Assembly (NCBI RefSeq): GCF_012650175.1
Contig: NZ_JAAILI010000006.1
Span: 1-64,000, forward strand
Direction: 5' to 3'
Source of the DNA: Sphingomonas sp. S2M10
GTDB lineage: Bacteria > Pseudomonadota > Alphaproteobacteria > Sphingomonadales > Sphingomonadaceae
Length of the DNA: 64,000 nucleotides
The notes beneath the pieces are model-generated. The model ran no database searches. It was not told the origin of the DNA and saw only the letters and a program-made list of their open reading frames with translations. The first letter of the stretch is position 1; every line of letters starts with the position of its first letter. The position numbers and the translations under genes were made by a program. This document shows, one piece after another, positions 36,467-44,614 of this stretch.

Positions 36467-37545
36467 TCGTGCTCGATCTTCCCACGAAGCGGCAGGAGGC
36501 GTGGCGCTGGTCCGACATGGACGCGCTGCGCGCAGCGGCCGAAAGCCCGCAGGCGACTTCGGGTGTCGATCCGGCGGACCTCTTCCTCGACATCGAAGGC
36601 CCGCGTCTGTGCTTCGTCGACGGCGTGTTCGCGCCCGCGCACAGCCGCCCCGGCCCCGTGGAAGTCACTCGCCAGATCGCTGCGACCGATCACCCGCTCG
36701 GCAGCCTCGCCGTGGGCGAGGGCTGGGCGCTGTACCTCGGCCCCGAACATGTCGCGACCTGCATCCAGATCGTCCATCTCGGCACTGGCGGCGAAAATCA
36801 CGTGCCTGCTCGCATCCTGCTGGCCGACGATGCCGTCGCATCCGTGGTTGAGACCTATGCCGGCACCGGCTGGGCCAACCGGCTGACTGCGATCGCGCTC
36901 GGCAAGGGCGCGCGGCTGATGCGCTCGGTGCGGCTGGTGCAGACCGGCGGCTTCGTCTCGATCCGCGACGAGGCGGACGTGGGCGAGGCGGCGAGCTTGG
37001 TGTCGATCTTCCTCGGCGCCGGCGGCATGGGCAGCCGGATCGACGGCGCACTGACGCTCACCGGCAAGGGTGCGTTCGCCGAGATGGGCGGCGCGCTGCT
37101 CACCAGCGGGACGCAGCGCCAGGAAGCCGCGGTGGCAGTCCGCCACGAGCAGGTGGAGGGCACGTCGCGCCAGATCTGGCGTGCGGTGGCGGCCAACCAG
37201 TCGGCGGCCAGCCTCGCCGCGCGGGTGGAAGTCGCCCGCGGCGCGCAGCAGACCGATGGCGAACAGTCGCTGCGCGGGCTGCTGCTCCAGCGCACCGCGA
37301 CGGTGAACCTGAAGCCCGAACTCGAAATCTTCGCCGACGACGTGAAGTGCGCCCACGGCGCGACGGTCGGCGAACTCGATCGCAACGCGCTGTTCTATCT
37401 GCAGAGCCGGGGTATCCCCGACGCGCAGGCCAAGGGGTTGCTGACGCACGCCTTCGTCGCGGATGCACTGGCGCGGATCGGCGAGGAACCGGTGCGCGAG
37501 GCGTTCGCCGCGGATGCGGCCAAGTGGCTGGAGGCGGCGCTGTGA
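36463..37545 (+). CDS. sufD: Fe-S cluster assembly protein SufD
   Basis: A 360-residue SufB paralogue that completes the SufBC2D scaffold. N-terminal PTKRQEAWRWSDMDAL is the family's R-E-(A/D)-WR-(Y/W)-(S/T) motif. The right-handed beta-helix core follows, ending with the conserved EIFADDVKCAHGATVGELDRNALFYLQSRGIP containing the key Cys and His. Starts with GTG overlapping the sufC stop (GTGA), so translation is coupled. Confidence 0.94.
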
Positions 37546-37570
37546 GGATCGAGAGCTACACCGCCGTAAA

Positions 37571-37676
37571 GCCCCTCCCCTTCAGGGGAGGGGTTGGGGT
37601 GGGGGACTTCGCCCCCAGCCTTGGACTCGCTGGCTGGTCATGCCCCACCCCAACCCCTCCCCTGAAGGGGAGGGGC
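37571..37676. repeat. 34-bp perfect inverted repeat between sufD and sufS
   Basis: Arms at 37571-37604 and 37643-37676 are exact reverse complements, separated by 38 bases; each begins with a GCCCCTCCCC-TTCA-GGGGAGGGG hairpin and continues GTTGGGGTGGGG. It starts 25 bases after the sufD stop and ends three bases before the sufS ATG, so its purine-rich right end (GGGGAGGGG) is positioned as the sufS Shine-Dalgarno. A single-arm relative occurs at 39367-39390. Probably a REP-derived miniature element. Confidence 0.75.
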
Positions 37677-37678
37677 TT

Positions 37679-38893
37679 ATGAACGGCGTGACCATCACCG
37701 CCGCCCCGCTCGACGTGCTTGCGGATTTCCCTGCGATCCCCGCCGGCTGGGCCTATCTCGACACCGCCGCCACCTCGCAAAAGCCGCGCCCGGTGCTCGA
37801 TGCGATCGCGCGCGGCTATGGCGAGACCTATGCCACCGTCCATCGCGGCGTGTACCAGCGCTCGGCCGACATGACGCTCGCCTACGAGGCGGCGCGCGCC
37901 CGCGTGGCCAAGTTCATCGGCGGCAAGCCCGAGGAAGTGGTGTTAGTCCGCGGCGCGACCGAGGGGATCAACCTCGTCGCCCAGTGCTACGCCGCCAACC
38001 AGCTCCGGGCCGGCGACCGCATCCTGCTCTCCGCGCTCGAGCATCATTCGAACATCGTGCCCTGGCAGATGGCCGCCGAGAAGATTGGCGCCGAGATCGA
38101 CGTGGTGCCGCTCACCGCCGACCACCGCATCGACCTCGACGCGATGGCCGCGATGCTGACCGATCGGCACAAGCTGGTGGCACTCGCCCATGTCTCGAAC
38201 GTGCTCGGCTCTGTGCTCGACGTGCAGCGCGCGACCGAGCTGGCGCATGGCGTCGGTGCGAAGATCCTGATCGACGGCTGCCAGGCGGTTGCCCGGCTGC
38301 CGGTCAACGTCGCCGAGCTCGGCTGCGATTTCTACGTCTTCTCCGGCCACAAGCTCTACGGCCCGACGGGCATCGGCGTGCTGTGGGGCCGCTACGCGTT
38401 GCTCGATGCGATGCCCCCCTATCAGGGCGGCGGATCGATGATCGACCGGGTCAGCTTCGCCAGGACCACCTATGCCCCGCCGCCGGGCCGCTTCGAGGCG
38501 GGCACGCCGCATATCGTCGGCGTGGTCGGGCTGCATGCGGCCATCGATTATGTGGATGCCATCGGGCTGGACCGTATCCACGCGCACGAAACCGCGCTGG
38601 TGACCGAGACGCGCGCCGCCCTGTCCGGCATCAACAGCGTGCGGCTGTTCGGGCCGGCGGACAGCGCCGGCATCGTCAGCTTCGCGGTGGAGGGCGTGCA
38701 CCCGCACGATGTTGCGACGATCCTCGACGAGGGCGCTGTCGCGATCCGCGCCGGGCATCACTGCGCCCAGCCGCTGATGGAGTTGCTGGAGGTCCCCGCC
38801 ACCGCGCGGTCGAGCTTCGGCGTATATAACGGGCCGGCGGACGTCGCCGCGCTCGTGAAGGGTATCGAACGAGTGACGAGGATCTTCGGATGA
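37679..38893 (+). CDS. sufS: Cysteine desulfurase SufS
   Basis: A 404-residue PLP-dependent type II desulfurase that supplies sulfur to the Suf scaffold. Features: YLDTAATSQKPRPVLDA N-terminus, HHSNIVPWQMAAEKIGAEI, the PLP Asp in ILIDGCQAV, Schiff-base Lys in FYVFSGHKLYGPTGIGVLWG, catalytic Cys in IRAGHHCAQPLM with the short loop of the SufS group. No SufE or SufU gene is in the operon, so its sulfur acceptor is encoded elsewhere. Start ATG abuts the inverted repeat that provides its ribosome site. Confidence 0.95.
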   Translation: MNGVTITAAPLDVLADFPAIPAGWAYLDTAATSQKPRPVLDAIARGYGETYATVHRGVYQRSADMTLAYEAARARVAKFIGGKPEEVVLVRGATEGINLVAQCYAANQLRAGDRILLSALEHHSNIVPWQMAAEKIGAEIDVVPLTADHRIDLDAMAAMLTDRHKLVALAHVSNVLGSVLDVQRATELAHGVGAKILIDGCQAVARLPVNVAELGCDFYVFSGHKLYGPTGIGVLWGRYALLDAMPPYQGGGSMIDRVSFARTTYAPPPGRFEAGTPHIVGVVGLHAAIDYVDAIGLDRIHAHETALVTETRAALSGINSVRLFGPADSAGIVSFAVEGVHPHDVATILDEGAVAIRAGHHCAQPLMELLEVPATARSSFGVYNGPADVAALVKGIERVTRIFG

Positions 38894-39357
38894 ACGAAGA
38901 ACGCAGGATCGTGGTGGAAGAAGTCGACGCGGTCGAGGCGCCGCCCAAGGCGCGGATCGACGAAGTCGTCGAGCCCGCCGCCGAGCGCAAGCGCGACTAT
39001 CTCTCCGGTTTCCTCTCGCAGAAGCCGGTCGAGCCGGGCGCCGGCGAGCCGGGCGGGCCGCTGTACGAGGCGGTGATCGAGGCGCTCAAGGAGATTTACG
39101 ACCCCGAAATTCCGGTCAATCTCTACGACCTGGGGCTGATCTACGGCGTCGACATCACTGCGAACGGCCATGCCGCGATCACCATGACGCTGACGACGCC
39201 GCATTGCCCGGTCGCGGAATCGATGCCGGGCGAGGTCGAGCTCCGCGTGAGCGCGGTGCCGGGCATTGCCACCGCCGACGTCAACCTCGTCTGGGATCCG
39301 CCCTGGGACCCGCAGAAGATGAGCGACGAGGCGAAGCTGGAACTAGGGATGTTGTGA
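38890..39357 (+). CDS. sufT: SUF-system Fe-S maturation protein, DUF59/MIP18 family (SufT-like)
   Basis: A 155-residue protein with a variable acidic N-terminus (about 1-50) and a DUF59 domain: VIEALKEIYDPEIPVNLYDLGLIYGVDI, MTLTTPHCPVAESMPGEV with the single conserved Cys, and VNLVWDPPWDPQKMSDEAKLELGML. Family members help insert clusters into target proteins; location in the suf operon is standard for alphaproteobacteria. ATG overlaps the sufS stop (ATGA). Confidence 0.9.
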   Translation: MNEERRIVVEEVDAVEAPPKARIDEVVEPAAERKRDYLSGFLSQKPVEPGAGEPGGPLYEAVIEALKEIYDPEIPVNLYDLGLIYGVDITANGHAAITMTLTTPHCPVAESMPGEVELRVSAVPGIATADVNLVWDPPWDPQKMSDEAKLELGML

Positions 39358-39366
39358 CCCATCTAA

Positions 39367-39390
39367 GCCCCTCCCCTTCAGGGGAGGGGC
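39367..39390. repeat. Single-arm copy of the suf-operon GC-rich hairpin repeat
   Basis: GCCCCTCCCC-TTCA-GGGGAGGGGC: a 10-bp perfect stem with a 4-base loop, identical to the outer part of the repeat at 37571. It lies nine bases after the sufT stop and 20 bases before the sufA ATG. Without a T-run it is unlikely to be a strong terminator; it may limit or protect the 3' part of the mRNA. Confidence 0.65.
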
Positions 39391-39410
39391 TCAAGAAGGT
39401 AGAAGAGACG

Positions 39411-39770
39411 ATGACCACCGCGACCACTTCCCGCCCGCGCCCCGCCGCGCTGCTCCTTACCCCCGCCGCCGAGGCGCGCATTGCCGCGCTGATGGCGAAG
39501 GCGCCGGAAGGCACGGTCGGCGTCAAGCTCTCCACCCCGCGCCGGGGCTGTTCGGGCCTTGCCTATTCGGTCGACTATGTCAGCGAGGCCAAGCCGCTCG
39601 ACGAGCGGATCGAGACGCCCGGCGGCCTGTTCTTCGTCGACGGCGCCTCGGTGCTCTACCTGATCGGCTCGACGATGGACTGGGTGGAGGACGATTTCAC
39701 CGCCGGCTTCGTGTTCACCAACCCCAACGCCAAGGGCACTTGCGGCTGCGGCGAAAGCTTCATGGTCTAA
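39411..39770 (+). CDS. sufA: Iron-sulfur cluster A-type carrier (SufA/HesB family)
   Basis: A 119-residue A-type carrier that receives clusters from SufBCD and delivers them to apoproteins. The three ligand cysteines are present in the standard pattern: RRGCSGLAY and [11 protein letters not shown] at the C-terminus. [16 protein letters not shown] and [23 protein letters not shown] fill the fold. Preceded by AGAAG-type purines upstream of ATG 39411. Last gene of the suf operon. Confidence 0.93.
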   Translation: MTTATTSRPRPAALLLTPAAEARIAALMAKAPEGTVGVKLSTPRRGCSGLAYSVDYVSEAKPLDERIETPGGLFFVDGASVLYLIGSTMDWVEDDFTAGFVFTNPNAKGTCGCGESFMV

Positions 39771-39798
39771 TCGCACCGGCTGGGGTAGATCCGCCGAA

Positions 39799-40773
39799 AT
39801 GACTCAGGTTGCGGACGATGCCGCGCTGCCGATCCGCGTGGCGGCGCTCTACCAATTTGCCCGGTTCGACCATCCGGCGGCGCTGCGGGGACCGCTGGCC
39901 AAGCTCTGCTGTTCGCAGGGCGTGAAGGGGACGCTGCTGCTCGCGCGCGAGGGGATCAACGGCACCATCGCGGGAAGCGACGAGGCGATCGCGGCGGTGG
40001 TCGCGCATGTCCGCGCATTGCCCGGCTGCGCCGGGGCCGACGTCAAATATTCCCGCGCGGCCGAGCAGCCTTTCTACCGGATGAAGGTGCGCCTCAAGCG
40101 CGAGATCGTGACGATGGGCCAGCCGGACATCGATCCGCTGGCGAGCGTCGGCACCTATGTCGCGCCCGAGGACTGGAACGCCCTGATTGCCGATCCGAAC
40201 ACGATTCTGATCGACACGCGCAACGATTACGAGGTCGCCGCCGGCACCTTCCGCGGCGCGATCGACCCGCACACCAGGAGCTTCCGCGACTTCCCCGCCT
40301 GGTTCCGCGCGCACCGCGAGGCACTGCTGGGGCGCGGCGAGGCGTCCCCCAAGGTGGCGATGTTCTGCACCGGCGGCATCCGCTGCGAGAAGTCGACCGC
40401 GTTCCTCAAGTCCGAGGGCATCGAGCAGGTGTTCCACTTGAAGGGCGGCATCCTCAACTATCTGGAAAAGGTGCCCGAGGCGCAGAGCCTTTGGGACGGC
40501 GAATGCTTCGTGTTCGACCAGCGGGTGACGGTGGGACATGGCCTGGCGCCGGGCAGCTACGAACTCTGCCACGCCTGCCGCCGCCCGGTCAGCGTCGAAA
40601 ACCGTCGCTCGCCGCTGTACGAGGCGGGGGTAAGCTGCGCGGCCTGCTATGACGAGCGCACCGACGCGGATCGCGAGCGGTATCGCGAGCGCCACCGCCA
40701 GGAGCGCTTGGCAGTCAGCCGAGGCGAGCCGCACGTGGGCAAGGTGTATTCGGTAAACGAGGTGGAAGACTAA
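39799..40773 (+). CDS. trhO: tRNA uridine(34) hydroxylase (rhodanese-fold TrhO/YceA)
   Basis: A 324-residue enzyme that makes 5-hydroxyuridine at the tRNA wobble position. N-terminal acylphosphatase-like domain ([30 protein letters not shown]), central rhodanese domain ([22 protein letters not shown], active-site Cys in [12 protein letters not shown]) and a C-terminal cysteine-pair zinc region (CHACRRPV...[23 protein letters not shown]). All three parts fit the family. It follows sufA by 28 bases; co-transcription with suf is possible. Confidence 0.93.
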   Translation: MTQVADDAALPIRVAALYQFARFDHPAALRGPLAKLCCSQGVKGTLLLAREGINGTIAGSDEAIAAVVAHVRALPGCAGADVKYSRAAEQPFYRMKVRLKREIVTMGQPDIDPLASVGTYVAPEDWNALIADPNTILIDTRNDYEVAAGTFRGAIDPHTRSFRDFPAWFRAHREALLGRGEASPKVAMFCTGGIRCEKSTAFLKSEGIEQVFHLKGGILNYLEKVPEAQSLWDGECFVFDQRVTVGHGLAPGSYELCHACRRPVSVENRRSPLYEAGVSCAACYDERTDADRERYRERHRQERLAVSRGEPHVGKVYSVNEVED

Positions 40774-40858
40774 CCGAGGCGTGGTCGTGCTACGTCACCA
40801 GGCCTGTCGGCTTGCGCCCTAATTGCGGACGTCCGCTTGGAGTGCGAAAGCTGGTGCT

Positions 40859-41218
40859 ATGGTAGTTAAATTTGAAAAGGCGGAGGATGGCTGGGTCGCG
40901 CAATGCGGCAAATACCAGATGCGCTATCAGGGTCAGAGGGTTGGTAGGCGCTTCGTCCTCTCCGTTAACGGCATGCAAGAAGCTTCGTTCTACGCCTCCG
41001 GCCCTCACCGATCTGACGCAGACAAACCGGAGTATCTCTATACGATCGGGACTTCAGAAAGGACGGCCCAAACGGGTCTTGGTCTCGAAAGTTACGCCAC
41101 ACTCTACCTCGCCTTTTTTGAAGCCTACCATAGCCAATTCAAGATACCACCCGGTCGGGTATCCCTCGCGTTCGATCCCGAGATTGAGATGAGAGAATGG
41201 GACCGATGGGGTCCGTAG
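40859..41218 (+). CDS. Orphan hypothetical protein of lower GC
   Basis: A 119-residue protein with no recognised family (MVVKFEKAEDGWVAQCGKYQMRY...). Base composition is visibly lower in GC than the neighbours, with many A/T-ending codons (gta, gtt, aaa, ttt), suggesting recent transfer. A weak SD only; a TTG at 40823 would extend it by 12 residues. It stands alone, downstream of trhO and with no partner gene on its strand. It may be real but is only moderately supported. Confidence 0.5.
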   Translation: MVVKFEKAEDGWVAQCGKYQMRYQGQRVGRRFVLSVNGMQEASFYASGPHRSDADKPEYLYTIGTSERTAQTGLGLESYATLYLAFFEAYHSQFKIPPGRVSLAFDPEIEMREWDRWGP

Positions 41219-41537
41219 CAAGGGCAGCTAACCACCACATTCAGCGATTCGGCTGCGCGTCGATCACGATCTTGACCTTGGTCGTGAGCGACGGGAAAGT
41301 CCTCAGCCGCAGCCTGAGGGATCAAAGGCGCGACATGGTGGCCGACGCGATCCCTTCGCCGGCGGCACGAACTGAAGCCGATAGCGCCGGCATCGGAGCA
41401 GGCACGGGAGTGATCGGCGCTCGCAGGCTTTCAAGGTCGATGCAGCGCCGCCGAGCCGGCGGTCCAAAAGCGCGAGGTCGCGACGCGATAGGATGCGGGG
41501 TGGCGTGGCGCAGCGACTGGGTTGCTGCAAAGCCCGA
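41219..41537. other. Intergenic stretch without a recognisable gene
   Basis: About 320 bases between the orphan gene and the PEP-CTERM gene's terminator. Short open frames exist on both strands but none has a ribosome site or recognisable protein. On the minus strand near 41245-41310 a short frame ending LTTKVKIVIDAQPNR looks protein-like and may be the remnant of a lost gene's C-terminus, but the upstream frame is closed by a stop. Confidence 0.4.
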
Positions 41538-41575
41538 ACGGGAAGCCGCAAGCTTCTGTGCAAGCGGCTTCCCGT
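41538..41575 (-). terminator. Hairpin terminator after the PEP-CTERM gene
   Basis: ACGGGAAGCCGC (41538-41549) and GCGGCTTCCCGT (41564-41575) form a perfect 12-bp stem with a 14-base loop, 18 bases after the stop codon of the minus-strand gene. The trailing sequence (tcgggcttt) is only weakly T-rich. Confidence 0.6.
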
Positions 41576-41593
41576 CTTGTGGTGCTGGGGACG

Positions 41594-42163
41594 TCAGGCG
41601 AAGCGTACGGTCGTCTTCACCACCCGGCGGCGGCGCAGTGCGCCCCCTGCCATGCCCACGCCGGCAATCATCATCGCCCAAGCAGCGGGTTCCGGGACTG
41701 CGGCCGCGGTGGCAATCTGCTGTACGCCAGCCTGCGAGATGCCACCTCCGAAGTTCTTAACGGAGATGCTGATGCGGTTATAGCCGCCGCCGCAGAGCGC
41801 GCTGCCGGTATAGCAGAGAAAGTTGATGGTCGAGCCAACCTGCGGGTTCTGGAACAGAACGGCCCCGGAGCCGTAGAAATCGAAGAACAGGCCCTTCGCC
41901 GTTGCGGTCAGCGCGGGCGCGTTGAAAAACAGAAGTTGTGAGTTGGAGGGGCCGCTGATCAGGAACGATCCGCCGGCGTCCTCGAGGGTGAATTGCCAGT
42001 CGAGGACATTGGCGCGCGTGAGAAGACCCAGCGTCCCGTCGGTCTCGATGGAACCTGTCGCGCTGACGCCGTTGCCCGATGCGTTCACGATGTAGGTGGC
42101 CGCAGAAGCAGGCATGGCCAGCGCAGACGCTGCCGCAATTGCAAGAATCTTGGTCTTCATCAT
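41594..42163 (-). CDS. PEPxxWA-CTERM sorting-domain secreted protein
   Basis: A 189-residue exported protein: signal peptide (MMKTKILAIAAASALAMPASA), a beta-rich body of about 140 residues with a Cys pair (NFLCYTGSALCGGG), and a C-terminal sorting tail VPEPAAWAMMIAGVGMAGGALRRRR: PEP motif, hydrophobic helix and basic end. PEP-CTERM proteins are processed by exosortase and linked with exopolysaccharide or biofilm matrix; the PEPxxWA variant is typical of sphingomonads. No exosortase is in this window. GGAGGGGG lies eight bases before the ATG. A palindrome lies 65 bases upstream. Confidence 0.88.
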   Translation of the reverse strand: MMKTKILAIAAASALAMPASAATYIVNASGNGVSATGSIETDGTLGLLTRANVLDWQFTLEDAGGSFLISGPSNSQLLFFNAPALTATAKGLFFDFYGSGAVLFQNPQVGSTINFLCYTGSALCGGGYNRISISVKNFGGGISQAGVQQIATAAAVPEPAAWAMMIAGVGMAGGALRRRRVVKTTVRFA

Positions 42164-42227
42164 GCGTATTCCCCCTCCAAAATGGATTATGTTGCCGTTG
42201 CGCTGTGTATGTAACGAAGTCTGCACC

Positions 42228-42251
42228 CATACAATAGCGGCGAATTGTATG
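42228..42251. promoter_or_regulatory. Operator-like palindrome upstream of the PEP-CTERM gene
   Basis: CATACAAT (42228-42235) and ATTGTATG (42244-42251) are exact reverse complements around an 8-base spacer, giving a 24-bp symmetric site about 65 bases before the PEP-CTERM start. The AT-rich arms stand out in this GC-rich DNA and the geometry fits a dimeric regulator. The regulator is unknown. Confidence 0.5.
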
Positions 42252-42354
42252 AAAATTACAAAGTCCCGATTCGGGATTTCATCCAATTCTGGGCAGGCGT
42301 GTTGTTCATGCCGACGCACCAAAATAGCGTACCTATTTCAGGCGCCTGGGCTCT

Positions 42355-42537
42355 TCAGAGACCTGATCGTGAAAAATGGCCGCGAAGCCGCCGCCGCACT
42401 GAAGCGCGTTGCGTCATGGCGAGAACGTTGGCGGCGAGCGCATCGCAGCGGGTGGCGAAGCGGCGGGGATACTTCCGCTTTTAGAGAAGCTGCTCAATCA
42501 CGTTCCGCTTGGGGTAGAGATGCTTAGTGGACGATAT
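42355..42537 (-). pseudogene. Decayed C-terminus of an IS5-type transposase
   Basis: On the minus strand a frame reads KHLYPKRNVIEQLL, an in-frame TAA at 42483-42481, then KRKYPRRFATRCDALAANVLAMTQRAS before a stop at 42357-42355. This matches the end of IS5-family transposases (YRKRNxIER...FRRIATRYDKLAxNFLA), including the glutamate of the DDE triad region (VIEQ). The internal stop, missing N-terminal part and lack of terminal inverted repeats mark it as a relic. Confidence 0.65.
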
Positions 42538-42656
42538 TCATTCGCAAGCGTGAACGGGAGCTAGCCATCCTTCTCGATTGTCCCGCAGCTTGGTGATCAG
42601 CTTGCGACGATGACGAGCGAAGCGCCGATACCCCGATCCGCTTGGCCGCCTGCATT

Positions 42657-43289
42657 TTACCGCGCGCCCGGCTGCGGCGCGCCCCGCGCCCGCAGCCGCA
42701 GCGCCAGCACATAGATGATCACCGCCACCCCGGCGAACAGGAACCATTGCACCGCATAGGCGAGGTGGTTGTTGGGCACGTTGGCGATGTCCGGCGGGGT
42801 GCTCGGCTCCAGCCCCGGCGCGGCTTGGTCGGAAACCAGCATCAGCGGTTGCGGCGTGCCGTCGAAGATGCTCGCGACCAGCGGGCGGTGGTCCGGCGCG
42901 CGGGTGAGGATGCCGCTCACCACCCCGCCCGGCCAGTGCGGGCGGAACATCGGATCGCGCGTCACGCCCATGTCGACCAGCAGCGTGGCCCCTGCATGGG
43001 TGCGGCAGGTCGCGATCTGCCGCCAGCCCTGCAGGCCCTGCACCCCGCGGCCGCCCTGCCGGGTCCAACTGGCGACCGACTGGCAGGCGCTGCGGGCGTG
43101 GCGGAACAGCAGCGAGGCATCGGCGGCGCCGCTTTCGATGGTGATCGTCGGCTGCATCGTGTTCGCCGTGAACACCGCCAGCGCGCTCTGCTTCTCGCTC
43201 CGCCGGTCGAGCTGCCAGAAGCCGAGCGCGATCATCGCCGCCACCGCCAGGCCGACGAGCAGGGTGGGGAGCAGCGGCACGCGGCGCAT
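42657..43289 (-). CDS. SURF1 family cytochrome oxidase assembly protein
   Basis: A 210-residue protein with two transmembrane helices (about 5-24 and 178-198) flanking a periplasmic loop, the SURF1/Shy1 layout. FWQLDRRSEKQ at the N-terminal helix, VDMGVTRDP and NNHLAYAVQWFLFAGVAVIIY at the C-terminus are family features. It helps insert heme a into CtaD. The start one base after the DUF983 stop continues the cox gene run, of which it is the last gene. Confidence 0.9.
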   Translation of the reverse strand: MRRVPLLPTLLVGLAVAAMIALGFWQLDRRSEKQSALAVFTANTMQPTITIESGAADASLLFRHARSACQSVASWTRQGGRGVQGLQGWRQIATCRTHAGATLLVDMGVTRDPMFRPHWPGGVVSGILTRAPDHRPLVASIFDGTPQPLMLVSDQAAPGLEPSTPPDIANVPNNHLAYAVQWFLFAGVAVIIYVLALRLRARGAPQPGAR

Positions 43290-43290
43290 G

Positions 43291-43692
43291 TCAGTCCTCG
43301 GCGATCCGGCCCTCACGGGCCCGGTTGCGATATTCCAGCGCGAGCAGCAGCCCCTTGGCCACCCGCAGCGATCCGATCACCATCGCCAGGGTGACCGGGG
43401 GCCACAGCAGCAGATGTACCCATATCGGCGGCGAGAGGCTGAACTCCAGCCACAGCGCCAGGATGGTCACCAGCGTACCGATGCCGAGGGTGAGGAACAC
43501 CACCGGCCCGTCGCCGACGTTGAACGCGGCGAACTCCAGCCCGCAGGCGGGGCAGCGATCGGCAAAGGCGGTGAAACTGCGGAACAGCGTCCTGGCGCCG
43601 CAGCGCGGGCAGCAGCCATGGAGGCCGGATGCGACCGGGGGCGGCAGCGTGGCACTGCCGCCCCCGGCGGGATCGGGTGTGGGGCTGGTCAC
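43291..43692 (-). CDS. DUF983 membrane protein of the cox cluster
   Basis: A protein of about 133 residues with an N-terminal zinc ribbon (CCPRCGARTLFRSF, then RCPACGLEFAAF) and two hydrophobic helices. DUF983 is a regular neighbour of cytochrome oxidase assembly genes in alphaproteobacteria; its function is not established. The GTG start at 43692 follows the ctaE stop by one base; an ATG at 43734 would add 14 residues and overlap ctaE by 41 bases. Confidence 0.82.
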   Translation of the reverse strand: MTSPTPDPAGGGSATLPPPVASGLHGCCPRCGARTLFRSFTAFADRCPACGLEFAAFNVGDGPVVFLTLGIGTLVTILALWLEFSLSPPIWVHLLLWPPVTLAMVIGSLRVAKGLLLALEYRNRAREGRIAED

Positions 43693-43693
43693 G

Positions 43694-44578
43694 TCAGCCG
43701 GCGTGGACCGGCGCGCCCCAACCGCCCCAGACATAGATCGACGCGAACAGGAACAGCCAGACCACGTCGACGAAGTGCCAGTACCAGGCCGCCGCCTCGA
43801 AGCCGAAATGCTGGCGCGGGGTGAAGTCGCCGCGATAGGCGCGCACCAGATTCACCACCAGGAAGATCGTGCCGACGATCACGTGGAAGCCGTGGAAGCC
43901 CGTCGCCATGAAGAAGGCGCCGCCATAGCTGGAGCCGCCCTCGCTCGCCGCCTTGAAGGGGAAGGGGGCCTCCATATACTCATAGGCCTGCAGGCAGCTG
44001 AAGATGAAGCCGAGCACCACGGTGAGCCACAGGCCCTTCTTCACTGTATCGTTCTCGCCCACGCCGATCAGGCCCCACAGCCCGCGCAGCGCGCCGCCGC
44101 GCTCATTGTGGATCAGGCCGTGATGCGCCCAGGTAACGGTGCAGCCCGAGCAGAGCAGGATCAGCGTGTTGAGCAGCGGGAACTGCCAGGCGTCGAGCAC
44201 TTCCATGCCCTTGGGCGGCCAGGTACCGCCGACCGCCTCGACGGTGGAGGGGAAGAGCGCGAAATCGAACCAGGCCCAGAACCAGCCGACGAAGAACATC
44301 ACTTCGGAGGCGATGAACAGGATCATGCCGTAGCGCAGGTGAAGCTGGACGATCGGCGTGTGGTCGCCGGCATGCGCCTCCTGGATCACCTTGCCCCACC
44401 AGCCGACCATGGTGAGCAGCACCAGCGCGAAGCCGGTGGTGAGCACCAGCGTGCCGTTCGCCATCTTGTGCATCCACATCACGGCGCCGGAGGCGAGGAT
44501 CAGCCCGCCCAGCGAGCCCAGCAGCGGCCAGATGCTCGGCGGCAGGATATGGTACTGGTGGTTCTTTGCTCCAGCCAT
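43694..44578 (-). CDS. ctaE: Cytochrome c oxidase subunit III
   Basis: A 294-residue seven-helix subunit of the aa3-type oxidase. HQYHILPPSIWPLLGSLGGLILASG at the N-terminus, FIASEVMFFVGWFWAWFDFALFP with the conserved Glu, and the C-terminal HFGFEAAAWYWHFVDVVWLFLFASIYVWG are diagnostic. Start MAGAKNHQYH was chosen; the frame opens to 44602. Follows ctaG by 36 bases. Confidence 0.96.
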   Translation of the reverse strand: MAGAKNHQYHILPPSIWPLLGSLGGLILASGAVMWMHKMANGTLVLTTGFALVLLTMVGWWGKVIQEAHAGDHTPIVQLHLRYGMILFIASEVMFFVGWFWAWFDFALFPSTVEAVGGTWPPKGMEVLDAWQFPLLNTLILLCSGCTVTWAHHGLIHNERGGALRGLWGLIGVGENDTVKKGLWLTVVLGFIFSCLQAYEYMEAPFPFKAASEGGSSYGGAFFMATGFHGFHVIVGTIFLVVNLVRAYRGDFTPRQHFGFEAAAWYWHFVDVVWLFLFASIYVWGGWGAPVHAG

Positions 44579-44614
44579 GGGCGTATCCCAATCCTCTCTC
44601 AATTTTGCGCGATG

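Noticed and set aside
41245..41310. Short minus-strand frame ending LTTKVKIVIDAQPNR as a gene
   Set aside because: The frame is closed upstream by a stop, there is no start with a ribosome site, and no family could be named; kept only as a possible relic.
42245..42484. A 79-codon plus-strand frame beginning MYENYKVPIRDF
   Set aside because: It begins with a non-ATG codon inside the palindrome, has no ribosome site and overlaps the transposase relic on the other strand.
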